From positions 1 to 5,342 of the forward strand of contig JAJRXL010000473.1 in NCBI GenBank assembly GCA_024276335.1: 5,342 bases of DNA, given 5' to 3'. Positions within the stretch are counted from its first letter, which is position 1. The number at the start of each line of letters is the position of its first letter. Of this stretch, positions 1-5,342 are shown in pieces. Position numbers and translations under genes: made by a program. The notes under the pieces were generated by a model that saw only the letters and a list, made by a program, of their open reading frames with translations, did not search any database and was not told the origin of the DNA. Origin of the DNA: Bacteroidota bacterium (GTDB taxonomy: Bacteria; Bacteroidota; Ignavibacteria; SZUA-365; JAADGX01).

Positions 1-120
1 ATGGATAATCCCGCGTACCCGCTCGGCATTGAACCCATGTATCACGGGCTGGCGCTTACTGTCGGCATCTATGTCGCACGGCATGGAAAACGCATGGAAG
101 AAAATGCGGGCGGCCGGTAA
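1..120 (+). CDS. 3' end of an upstream gene, probably a membrane transporter (partial)
   Basis: The frame starting at base 1 is open until TAA at 118-120 and encodes 39 residues, with its true start probably outside the window. The ATG at base 1 is more likely an internal Met. The peptide contains PLGIEPMYHGLALTVGIYVA, a hydrophobic stretch, followed by a basic/acidic tail (RHGKRMEENAGGR). A last transmembrane helix followed by a short charged cytoplasmic tail is typical of polytopic transporters. The 'GIEPMYHGLALT' pattern resembles the C-terminal helix of sodium:solute symporter (SSS) family proteins, but this is a resemblance by eye over a short peptide, not a firm assignment. If it is a symporter, it might import an organic acid used by the fumarase downstream; that is speculation. 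The last six codons including the stop are duplicated in tandem. Confidence 0.4.
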   Translation: MDNPAYPLGIEPMYHGLALTVGIYVARHGKRMEENAGGR

Positions 121-138
121 AATGCGGGCGGCCGGTAA
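101..138 (+). repeat. 18-bp tandem duplication across the stop codon of the first gene
   Basis: The 20-mer aaaatgcgggcggccggtaa occurs at 101-120 and again, without a mismatch, at 119-138, so the unit is 18 bp in two copies. Because 18 is a multiple of three, the second copy stays in the frame of the upstream gene. After the first TAA (118-120) the same codons for NAGGR and a second TAA (136-138) follow. The effect is a spare copy of the tail and stop. Replication slippage is the simplest origin. No hairpin-plus-T-run terminator is apparent here. Confidence 0.9.
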
Positions 139-163
139 GTTAAAGGAAGGGAGTGGTATTTCT

Positions 164-192
164 TTGTCTTTGTCAAGGAAAATCGGTAGAAT
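164..192 (+). promoter_or_regulatory. Candidate sigma-70-type promoter for the fumarase gene
   Basis: TTGTCT at 164-169 (4 of 6 to TTGACA) and TAGAAT at 187-192 (5 of 6 to TATAAT) are separated by exactly 17 nt. The surroundings are noticeably more AT-rich than the flanking genes. Transcription would begin near 199-200, giving a 5' leader of about 50 nt before the start at 249. An overlapping alternative is TTGTCA (170-175) with TTTACT (193-198), also 17 nt apart. I saw no -24/-12 sigma-54 motif here. This is a motif match by eye only. Confidence 0.4.
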
Positions 193-236
193 TTTACTAT
201 GGGGGAACATGCCCGCAGCATTTCATTGGATTAAAC

Positions 237-242
237 AGAGGA
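237..242 (+). promoter_or_regulatory. Ribosome binding site that fixes the fumarase start
   Basis: AGAGGA lies 6 nt before the ATG at 249. This supports 249 over the in-frame GTG at 153. The GTG start would add 32 residues that do not resemble the family N-terminus and would place the likely promoter inside the coding region. Confidence 0.7.
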
Positions 243-248
243 CTGGTC

Positions 249-1775
249 ATGGAACATTTTCGGCAAAGTATGCTCGATCTCATTATCGAGACCTCAACTA
301 ACCTCCCGGATGATGTGCGGGAGGCAATGGCGGCAAGAATCCACGAGGAATCACCGGGAAGCCGCGCTGCCGTCGCCCTTGCGACGATTACCAAGAACAT
401 CGACATGGCTTGTGAAAACACGGGCCCGATCTGCCAGGACACCGGTATGCCGACGTTTGTCGTGTACACGCCGGTGGGAACGAACCAGATTGCCATGCAC
501 GCGGACATCGCATGGGCGCTCGCGGAAGCGACCCGCCTCGGCAAGCTCCGTCCCAACGCGGTGGATCCTCTGACCGGCAAGAACAGCGGCAACAACCTTG
601 GCGATGGTGTGCCCGTCATTCACTGGGAACAGTGGGAGAAAGACGAGATCGAAGTGCGCCTCATTCTCAAGGGCGGAGGCTGTGAGAACAAGAACATCCA
701 GTACTCCCTGCCCGCCGACCTCGACCACCTGGGCAAAGCAGGCCGAAATCTGGAAGGAATCCGGAAATGCATCCTGCATGCCGTCTGGAAGGCCCAGGGG
801 CAAGGATGTGCGGCGGGTTTCCTCGGCGTCGGGATTGGCGGCGATCGCACCAGCAGCTACGCCTGCGCGAAGGAGCAGCTCTTCCGCGACTGTCGCGACG
901 TGAACCCCGACCCCGAGCTGGCAAAGCTGGAATCATACATCGTGGAGAAAGCCAATACGTTGAACATCGGCACGATGGGATTCGGCGGCAACGTCACCTT
1001 GCTGGGATGCAAGATCGGCAAGTACCACCGTTTGCCCGCTTCGTTCTTCGTATCGGTGGCGTACGACTGCTGGGCTTACCGGCGGCAGATCGTCAGCATC
1101 GACCCTGCCAGCGGTGCCATAACGGGCTGGAGGTTCCGCGCCGAAAAGCCGGCGCCGATGGCTGCGGGCGAAGGCATCCCCCGCACGGGCCGGGAAATAA
1201 CCCTCACGCCCCCTATCAGCGAAGAGCAGATACGCTCTCTCAAGGTCGGAGACGTGGTGCTCATTACCGGGGCGATTTTCACGGGCAGGGACGCCCTGCA
1301 CCAGTATCTGATGGACCACGACGCGCCGGTGAACATGAACGGCGGCGTGTTGTACCACTGCGGGCCGGTCATGATCAAGGACGAAAACGGAAAGTGGCAG
1401 GTTAAAGCTGCGGGTCCCACGACCAGCATCAGGGAAGAACCGTACCAGGCCGAGATTATCAAGAAATTCGGTATCCGGGCCGTGATTGGCAAAGGCGGCA
1501 TGGGAGCAAAGACCCTGGCCGGCCTGAAGGAACACGGCGCCGTCTATCTGAACGCCATCGGGGGGGCGGCCCAGTACTACGCCGAGTCGCTGGTGGATGT
1601 CAAGAACGTGTATTTTCTCGAGGAATTCGGCGTTCCGGAAGCCATGTGGGTTTACGAGGCGAAGGAATTCCCCGCCATCGTGACCATGGACGCAAACGGG
1701 AATTCCCTGCACCGGGAAATCGAGGAAGATTCCGCGAAACGGCTGGAAAAGCTCCGGCTCGACGCGCTGCAGTAA
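249..1775 (+). CDS. fumA: Fumarate hydratase, class I (single-chain, 4Fe-4S)
   Basis: The 508-residue protein reversibly hydrates fumarate to L-malate in the TCA cycle, or runs in reverse in a reductive branch; it is cytoplasmic. The N-terminal part (about 8-290) matches the alpha domain of class I fumarases/tartrate dehydratases: GPICQDTGMP at 59-68, a KGGGCEN segment at 141-147, GVGIGG at 193-198 and VSVAYDCWAYRR at 268-279. Cys62, Cys187 and Cys274 sit where the three ligands of the [4Fe-4S] cluster are expected. The C-terminal part (about 315-508) is the beta domain with GRDALH (346-351), YHCGP (369-373), GPTTSIREEP (389-398) and GKGGM (414-418). Its length suits an alpha-beta fusion rather than the two-subunit form. 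Such clusters are oxygen-labile in known members, so an anaerobic or microaerobic lifestyle is suggested but not proven. L-tartrate dehydratase is the main alternative substrate class. The symbol is generic for single-chain class I enzymes. Confidence 0.93.
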   Translation: MEHFRQSMLDLIIETSTNLPDDVREAMAARIHEESPGSRAAVALATITKNIDMACENTGPICQDTGMPTFVVYTPVGTNQIAMHADIAWALAEATRLGKLRPNAVDPLTGKNSGNNLGDGVPVIHWEQWEKDEIEVRLILKGGGCENKNIQYSLPADLDHLGKAGRNLEGIRKCILHAVWKAQGQGCAAGFLGVGIGGDRTSSYACAKEQLFRDCRDVNPDPELAKLESYIVEKANTLNIGTMGFGGNVTLLGCKIGKYHRLPASFFVSVAYDCWAYRRQIVSIDPASGAITGWRFRAEKPAPMAAGEGIPRTGREITLTPPISEEQIRSLKVGDVVLITGAIFTGRDALHQYLMDHDAPVNMNGGVLYHCGPVMIKDENGKWQVKAAGPTTSIREEPYQAEIIKKFGIRAVIGKGGMGAKTLAGLKEHGAVYLNAIGGAAQYYAESLVDVKNVYFLEEFGVPEAMWVYEAKEFPAIVTMDANGNSLHREIEEDSAKRLEKLRLDALQ

Positions 1776-1795
1776 TCACAGCGGCTGGTTATTGT

Positions 1796-1831
1796 TGGGG
1801 AGGCGCGACCGCGTTTCCCCATTACGTTTTT
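1796..1831 (+). terminator. Hairpin plus T-run after the fumarase gene (terminator or attenuator)
   Basis: TGGGGAGGCGC (1796-1806), loop GACC (1807-1810) and GCGTTTCCCCA (1811-1821) form an uninterrupted 11-bp stem that includes two G-U pairs. TTACG then TTTTT (1827-1831) follows. The T-run starts 5 nt after the stem rather than directly, so termination may be inefficient. The element begins 20 nt after the fumarase stop and ends next to the gmhA ribosome binding site, so it could also influence readthrough into gmhA. The G-U pairs become A-C mismatches on the other strand, so the full stem exists only in + strand RNA. Confidence 0.5.
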
Positions 1832-1832
1832 C

Positions 1833-1840
1833 AAAGGAGT
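1833..1840 (+). promoter_or_regulatory. Strong ribosome binding site of gmhA
   Basis: AAAGGAGT lies 9 nt before the ATG at 1850. It is close to the full anti-16S complement and is the best Shine-Dalgarno in the window. It begins only 11 nt after the hairpin stem. Confidence 0.8.
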
Positions 1841-1849
1841 TGAAATCCC

Positions 1850-2452
1850 ATGACTGAGTCTCCCAGGGAAACCATCGAACGATCGCTCGACGACGCGAAA
1901 GACGCCCTTGCCCGCCTGCGCACCGATCCGGTCTTGATCGACGCGGTACAGCGTTTCGCCGACGCGGTGGCGAAGGCGTTTTCATCCGGCGGGAAGGTGC
2001 TTGCCTGCGGCAACGGGGGATCCATGAGCGATGCCATGCACTTTGCCGAGGAATTCAGCGGGCGGTACCGCAAGGATCGCAGACCGTTGCCGGCACTGGC
2101 TCTGAGCGATCCCGCCCACCTGACCTGTACGGCCAACGATTACGGCTTCGAGTATGTCTTCTCCCGCCAGGTGGAAGCACTCGGCAAGGAAGGCGATGTC
2201 CTTCTCGCCATCTCCACCAGCGGGAATTCCCCGAACGTCATCAACGCAGTGGCGGAAGCAAAAAAACGCAGCATGGTTTCCGTCGGGTTGCTGGGCAAAG
2301 GCGGCGGTCGATTGACAGAGCTGGTCGATCTTTCCGTAGTCGTACCCGGTCGAACGGCGGATCGTATCCAGGAATTGCATATCAAGATCCTGCACATCGT
2401 GATTGAAATCGTCGAGCGGAATCTCGTTCCGGAAAACTACGAGGACTCGTAG
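1850..2452 (+). CDS. gmhA: Sedoheptulose 7-phosphate isomerase GmhA
   Basis: This 200-residue cytoplasmic SIS-domain enzyme converts D-sedoheptulose 7-phosphate to D-glycero-D-manno-heptose 7-phosphate, the first step of ADP-heptose synthesis for LPS inner core or other heptose glycans. The sequence follows E. coli GmhA nearly end to end: GGKVLACGNGGS (47-58), DAMHFAEEFSGRY (61-73), TANDYGFEYVFSRQVEA (94-110), GDVLLAISTSGNSPNV (115-130) and ADRIQELHIKILH (170-182). The zinc/catalytic residues known from E. coli (His61, Glu65, Gln172, His180) correspond to His64, Glu68, Gln174 and His182 here, all present. The ISTSGNS loop binds the sugar phosphate. The length is slightly above the usual ~192 because of both ends. 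No other heptose genes are visible, so the rest of the pathway must lie elsewhere. DiaA is a paralogous SIS protein, but conservation of the zinc site favours GmhA. Confidence 0.93.
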   Translation: MTESPRETIERSLDDAKDALARLRTDPVLIDAVQRFADAVAKAFSSGGKVLACGNGGSMSDAMHFAEEFSGRYRKDRRPLPALALSDPAHLTCTANDYGFEYVFSRQVEALGKEGDVLLAISTSGNSPNVINAVAEAKKRSMVSVGLLGKGGGRLTELVDLSVVVPGRTADRIQELHIKILHIVIEIVERNLVPENYEDS

Positions 2453-2457
2453 CCGGT

Positions 2458-2487
2458 ATGGGCGCCTACTGTCATCCCGCATCATGA
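2458..2487 (+). other. Tiny ORF (9 codons) overlapping the kinase start
   Basis: ATG at 2458, five nt after the gmhA stop, opens MGAYCHPAS and ends at TGA 2485-2487. That stop overlaps the kinase ATG as ATGA (2484-2487). The kinase itself has no purine-rich Shine-Dalgarno just upstream, so reinitiation after this ORF, or after gmhA itself, could deliver ribosomes. The tiny ORF's own GAGGA (2441-2445) is 12 nt away, which is a poor distance. A chance ORF of this size is quite possible. Confidence 0.2.
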
Positions 2488-4529
2488 AGGATTTACCGCA
2501 CTCATTTTCCCGCCCCGTCAAGTTCCTCCTTGTCGGTATCATCGTGCTCGCCGTTCTCATGGTGTGGTTCGGGTACAACGAGCTCCAGGAAAGCCGGTGG
2601 GACCTCCGGTCGTCCCTGGAGGCGGAAGGCGCAACGCTCATCGAAGCCCTCAACACGGCCAGCGAGATAAACCTGCTCTCTTCGAACGAATTTCAACGTC
2701 TCTTGACGGAGAAACTCGTGACCGTCTGCGCACACGTTTCGGACCTGGAGCAGTTCGGCGCGCTGACCTCGGCAATCCTGAAACGGCACGTGAAACGAGC
2801 GGACGTGGACTTCCTGGCCGTGGGAAACGGGGAAGGCAGGATCGTCATCTCTTCCGTGGCGGGGGTGAACCGGGACGCGCTGATTCAACACGAGCTCCTG
2901 GATTCCATACGGTCCGTGAATCGCGGCGACGTGGAATGGGTTGACCTGGGGACGTGGAACAATCCTGTCGTGGGCAGGAGACAGTACCTCGTGGCGTACA
3001 GGAGAAACCACCGTTCCGGGTTCATCCTGGCCGGCCTGGATGCGGAACACATCCTTCGCTTCCGGAAACGTATCGGGTTGGGGCGTTACATCCAGGATAT
3101 CGGGCGAAATCCCCAGATAGAATACGTCGTGCTCCAGGACGAGTACGGGATTATTTCCGCCACCCGCGGGGTGAAGGAAATGAGTTCCATCGAGGGTGAC
3201 CCATTCCTGCGCTCCGCCCTGGGAGGAGACACGCTGCTGGCGCACCAGGTTACGTACGAGGGGCGGGAAGTCCTGGAAGTCGTTCGCCCCTTGTACATCG
3301 AAGGAGAATTCTTTGCGCTTACGCGCATCGGTTTGTCCACGAAACGCACGCAGGCGATTCTCCATCGCGGCCGCAACCGTATGATCGTCATGGCGGTGAT
3401 CGTGGTGGTGCTGGGCGGCCTGGCTTTCGGTTTTCTCCTCGTGCGGCAGCGGTACCAGATACTCAGGGAAGAACACCGGGTTGTGCGCGGCTACACCGAC
3501 CGGGTCCTGGACAACATGGCGGACGGGGTGGTAGCGGCGGACAACACCGGGAAGATCATGGTGTTCAACAAGGCGGCCGAAAAGCTTTTCGGCGTGAACG
3601 CGGAACGGGTGCTGGGCAAGACCTGTCGCGCGGTCATTCCCGACGCTTCCAGCATCGAGGAAACGCTGCGCACGAGAAAACCTATCGAGTACGAGGAGCA
3701 CTCGTATTCTCTGGGCGAGAGGAATATCATCGCGGGTATCAGCACCTCCATCATTCATGATGTGAATGGTGGTGTCAACACGGTCGTGGCGGTGATAAAA
3801 GACCTTACCGAGCAGCGGCGCGTTCAGGCCGAATTACAGCGCAGGGAAAAGCTGAGCGCCATGGGCGAGCTCGCCGCCGGGGTAGCGCATGAAATACGAA
3901 ATCCGCTCAATGCCATCGGGGTAATCGCCCAGCGCTTCGCTCACGAGTTTACTCCCAGGGAAGACGCGGCGGAATTCCGCGAGCTGGTTCAAACCGTGCG
4001 GCAAGAGGTGCAACGCGTGAACGAAATCATCCAGCAATTTCTCGAGTTCGCGCGTCCTAAACCGCTGACTTTTAGCCGTACTTCACTCCGGGAGCTCCTG
4101 CAATCCGAAATCAAGGCCCTGGAGAGCCAGGCATCCCATGCCGGTGTTCACCTTGATCTCGATGTCTCCCGGGATGGCGAAATCATTGTGGACGTGAACC
4201 GGATGCAGCAGGTGCTTCTCAACCTCGTGCAGAACGCCATCGAGGCCTGCGTGAACGGAGACAGGATTATCGTCACCGGCGCGGTGGACGCCGACCGGGT
4301 TGTCATTACCGTGCGGGACACGGGAAAAGGCATCCCGGCGGAGTACATGTCGAAAATCTTCAACCTCTATTTTTCCACCAGGTCGACGGGAACTGGGTTG
4401 GGTTTGAGCATCGTGCACCAGATTATCAGTGAACACGGGGGCGACATCACCGTCAGGAGCGAAGAAGGAAAAGGAACGGAATTTGTTATAACGCTTCCAC
4501 GAAGAACCGGGAACCCGAACGAGGCCTGA
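2484..4529 (+). CDS. Membrane sensor histidine kinase (NtrB/AtoS-like, PAS-HisKA-HATPase)
   Basis: The 681-residue kinase senses an unknown signal and phosphorylates a response regulator, very likely the adjacent one. Order of parts: a short basic N-terminus; membrane helix ~13-31; an extracytoplasmic region ~32-298; helix ~300-320; a PAS domain ~334-441 (LDNMADGVVAADNTGKIMVFN at 342-362); HisKA with GELAAGVAHEIRNPLNAI (461-478) and phospho-acceptor His469; HATPase_c with the N box around Asn580/Asn584, DTGKGI (612-617) and GTGLGLS (636-642). All kinase motifs are intact. The extracytoplasmic part has two stretches that look like Cache/PDC strands (DFLAVGNGEGRIVISS, 109-124; EYVVLQDEYGIISAT, 213-227), suggesting a double-Cache ligand sensor. 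The start at 2484 puts a basic tail before helix 1. The frame stays open back to TTG 2403 inside gmhA, but that extension looks unlike protein. The gap to gmhA is 31 nt; the start lacks a clear Shine-Dalgarno. Confidence 0.93.
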   Translation: MKDLPHSFSRPVKFLLVGIIVLAVLMVWFGYNELQESRWDLRSSLEAEGATLIEALNTASEINLLSSNEFQRLLTEKLVTVCAHVSDLEQFGALTSAILKRHVKRADVDFLAVGNGEGRIVISSVAGVNRDALIQHELLDSIRSVNRGDVEWVDLGTWNNPVVGRRQYLVAYRRNHRSGFILAGLDAEHILRFRKRIGLGRYIQDIGRNPQIEYVVLQDEYGIISATRGVKEMSSIEGDPFLRSALGGDTLLAHQVTYEGREVLEVVRPLYIEGEFFALTRIGLSTKRTQAILHRGRNRMIVMAVIVVVLGGLAFGFLLVRQRYQILREEHRVVRGYTDRVLDNMADGVVAADNTGKIMVFNKAAEKLFGVNAERVLGKTCRAVIPDASSIEETLRTRKPIEYEEHSYSLGERNIIAGISTSIIHDVNGGVNTVVAVIKDLTEQRRVQAELQRREKLSAMGELAAGVAHEIRNPLNAIGVIAQRFAHEFTPREDAAEFRELVQTVRQEVQRVNEIIQQFLEFARPKPLTFSRTSLRELLQSEIKALESQASHAGVHLDLDVSRDGEIIVDVNRMQQVLLNLVQNAIEACVNGDRIIVTGAVDADRVVITVRDTGKGIPAEYMSKIFNLYFSTRSTGTGLGLSIVHQIISEHGGDITVRSEEGKGTEFVITLPRRTGNPNEA

Positions 4530-4530
4530 A

Positions 4531-4605
4531 ATGGAAGGAAAGAATCGGTATGGATCGCACGTGCATCACATGTATCACGACAACCTGAAACGAGGTACGC
4601 CATGA
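4531..4605 (+). other. Candidate 24-residue His-rich ORF between kinase and regulator
   Basis: ATG at 4531, one nt after the kinase stop (4527-4529), opens a 24-residue frame rich in His (SHVHHMYHD at 9-17). It ends at TGA 4603-4605, overlapping the regulator ATG as ATGA (4602-4605). GAGG at 4521-4524 is 6 nt before its ATG, an appropriate Shine-Dalgarno distance. It fills the 72-nt gap almost completely. It may be a coupling leader that ties regulator translation to the kinase, or a chance ORF. I recognise no family. Confidence 0.3.
4592..4595 (+). promoter_or_regulatory. Ribosome binding site of the response regulator
   Basis: GAGG (within cgaggt) lies 6 nt before the ATG at 4602 and fixes that start, which is also where the receiver domain begins (MKQTVLIVDDE). 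Confidence 0.65.
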
Positions 4606-5342
4606 AACAGACCGTGCTCATCGTGGACGATGAGAAAGCCCAGCGCGAATCGCTGGCCGGGTTCTTGCGGAAAAAGGGATTCGAAACAAAGAGCGCCGGT
4701 TCCGGGACGGATGCATTGGAATGGGTCCGCGATCACGCGGTCGACGTGATTTGCACGGACTTCAAGATGCCCGACCTCAGCGGGCTGGAATTGCTCGGGG
4801 AGGTTCATTCCATCAACCCGGATATTCCCGTCATCATCATGACCGCCTACGGCAGCGTCGAAAACGCGGTCGAGGCAATGAAAGCAGGGGCGTTCGAATA
4901 CATCCAGAAGCCTGTGGACCTGGACGAGCTGCTCATCCTAGTTCGGCGGGGAATCGAGCGATCGCATCTGGTGCGGGAAAACCGTGAACTCCGGAAGCTG
5001 CTCGAAAAGAAATATTCGTTCGAAGGAATTGTATCCCAGAGCGGCGAGATGGAGGAGGTGCTGAATACCGCCGCGCGCGTGGCCGCCAGCGACGCCACGG
5101 TCTTGATACGCGGAGAAAGCGGAACGGGAAAGGAATTGATTGCCCGCGCCATCTACCATGCCAGCAAGCGGAGGGATAAACCATTCGTGGTAGTGAACTG
5201 CGCTGCACTTCCGGAATCACTGCTGGAGAGCGAACTCTTCGGTCACGAGAAAGGTGCGTTCACCGGCGCGGATCGACTGCGAACCGGGAAATTCGAGCAG
5301 GCCAATCACGGGACCTTGTTCATTGATGAAGTCGGCGATATC
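4602..5342 (+). CDS. Sigma-54-dependent response regulator, NtrC family (5' part, cut by window end)
   Basis: The frame is open from 4602 to the last base, giving 247 residues of a protein that usually runs to about 450-480. Residues ~4-115 are a receiver domain: acidic Asp9/Asp10, phospho-acceptor Asp53 in CTDFKMP, Thr81 in MTAYG and Lys103 in QKP. A charged helical linker follows (~116-138). The AAA+ domain starts near 143 with Walker A GESGTGKE (171-178), the sigma-54 contact loop GAFTGA (218-223, intact) and Walker B TLFIDEVGDI (238-247) at the very edge. The remaining AAA+ motifs (sensor regions, arginine finger) and the C-terminal Fis-type DNA-binding domain would lie beyond the window. 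It should accept phosphate from the kinase 72 nt upstream and activate transcription by sigma-54 RNA polymerase. The intact GAFTGA predicts true sigma-54 activation. The target genes are not visible. Confidence 0.95.
   Translation, partial: MKQTVLIVDDEKAQRESLAGFLRKKGFETKSAGSGTDALEWVRDHAVDVICTDFKMPDLSGLELLGEVHSINPDIPVIIMTAYGSVENAVEAMKAGAFEYIQKPVDLDELLILVRRGIERSHLVRENRELRKLLEKKYSFEGIVSQSGEMEEVLNTAARVAASDATVLIRGESGTGKELIARAIYHASKRRDKPFVVVNCAALPESLLESELFGHEKGAFTGADRLRTGKFEQANHGTLFIDEVGDI

Noticed and set aside
199..234. Short ORF (11 codons, ATG at 199) in the fumarase leader
   Set aside because: It has no Shine-Dalgarno, starts at the predicted transcription start and lacks any distinctive feature. 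A chance ORF is more likely than a leader peptide.
153..248. Longer fumarase start at GTG 153, with a purine-rich AAAGGA at 142-147
   Set aside because: The extra 32 residues look like translated non-coding sequence and include the likely promoter. The ATG at 249 has a well-placed AGAGGA and matches the family N-terminus.
933..1712. - strand open frame (259 codons) opposite the fumarase
   Set aside because: It is antisense to conserved fumarase motifs, has no family resemblance, and is a by-product of GC-rich codon use.
2403..2483. Kinase start at TTG 2403 inside gmhA
   Set aside because: The added residues are Ser/Arg-rich with no homology signal, no Shine-Dalgarno precedes it, and a basic tail plus membrane helix fits the ATG at 2484.
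2502..3758. Long - strand open frame (418 codons) opposite the kinase
   Set aside because: It is fully antisense to a well-supported kinase. It is His/Pro/Arg-rich without recognisable motifs, as expected for the opposite strand of a GC-rich gene.
4553..4567. Imperfect dyad around GCACGTGC (4557-4564) between kinase and regulator
   Set aside because: An 8-bp palindrome with short, bulged flanks is too weak to call an operator, and no second copy was seen.
4569..4579. 11-nt repeat CATGTATCACG shared with 36-46
   Set aside because: A few 11-mer coincidences are expected in a window of this size, and nothing extends beyond it.
1..5342. Search for sigma-54 (-24/-12) promoters, tRNA/rRNA, CRISPR arrays, IS ends or riboswitch-like leaders
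   Set aside because: Nothing convincing was seen by eye on either strand. The gaps between genes are all shorter than 130 bases.

Overview
The window is an ordinary-looking, GC-rich stretch of bacterial chromosome with every supported gene on the + strand. It probably comes from a Gram-negative bacterium. The reasons are a heptose-pathway isomerase (GmhA, needed for LPS inner core or other heptose glycans), a class I iron-sulfur fumarase, and a membrane histidine kinase paired with a sigma-54-dependent (NtrC-type) response regulator. This mix is common in Desulfobacterota/'deltaproteobacteria', Acidobacteriota, Nitrospirota and related uncultured phyla. I cannot place it more precisely by reading.

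Layout: (1) 1-120 is the 3' end of an upstream reading frame, probably the tail of a membrane transporter, and its stop codon lies in an 18-bp tandem duplication. (2) 121-248 is a leader region with a plausible sigma-70-type promoter and a good Shine-Dalgarno. (3) 249-1775 is a complete single-chain class I fumarate hydratase. (4) 1776-1849 is a spacer holding a hairpin with a T-run, followed by a strong ribosome binding site. (5) 1850-2452 is gmhA, complete with its zinc and catalytic residues. (6) 2484-4529 is a transmembrane sensor histidine kinase with a large extracytoplasmic sensor, PAS, HisKA and HATPase_c. (7) 4602-5342 is the start of its likely partner, a sigma-54 activator response regulator, cut by the window end just after Walker B.

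The kinase and regulator almost certainly form a phosphorelay: His469 of the kinase to Asp53 of the regulator, then sigma-54 promoter activation elsewhere. GmhA and the fumarase are housekeeping enzymes of separate pathways. A common transcript is possible from orientation and short gaps, but the hairpin after the fumarase argues for at least partial separation.

I found no mobile element, CRISPR array, RNA gene or clear novel defence or biosynthetic system. The observations most worth a second look are small-scale. Both two-component genes begin at an ATGA overlap with a tiny ORF that starts just after the previous gene (9 and 24 codons). The fumarase-gmhA hairpin can only form fully on the + strand. 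The tail and stop of the first gene are duplicated.
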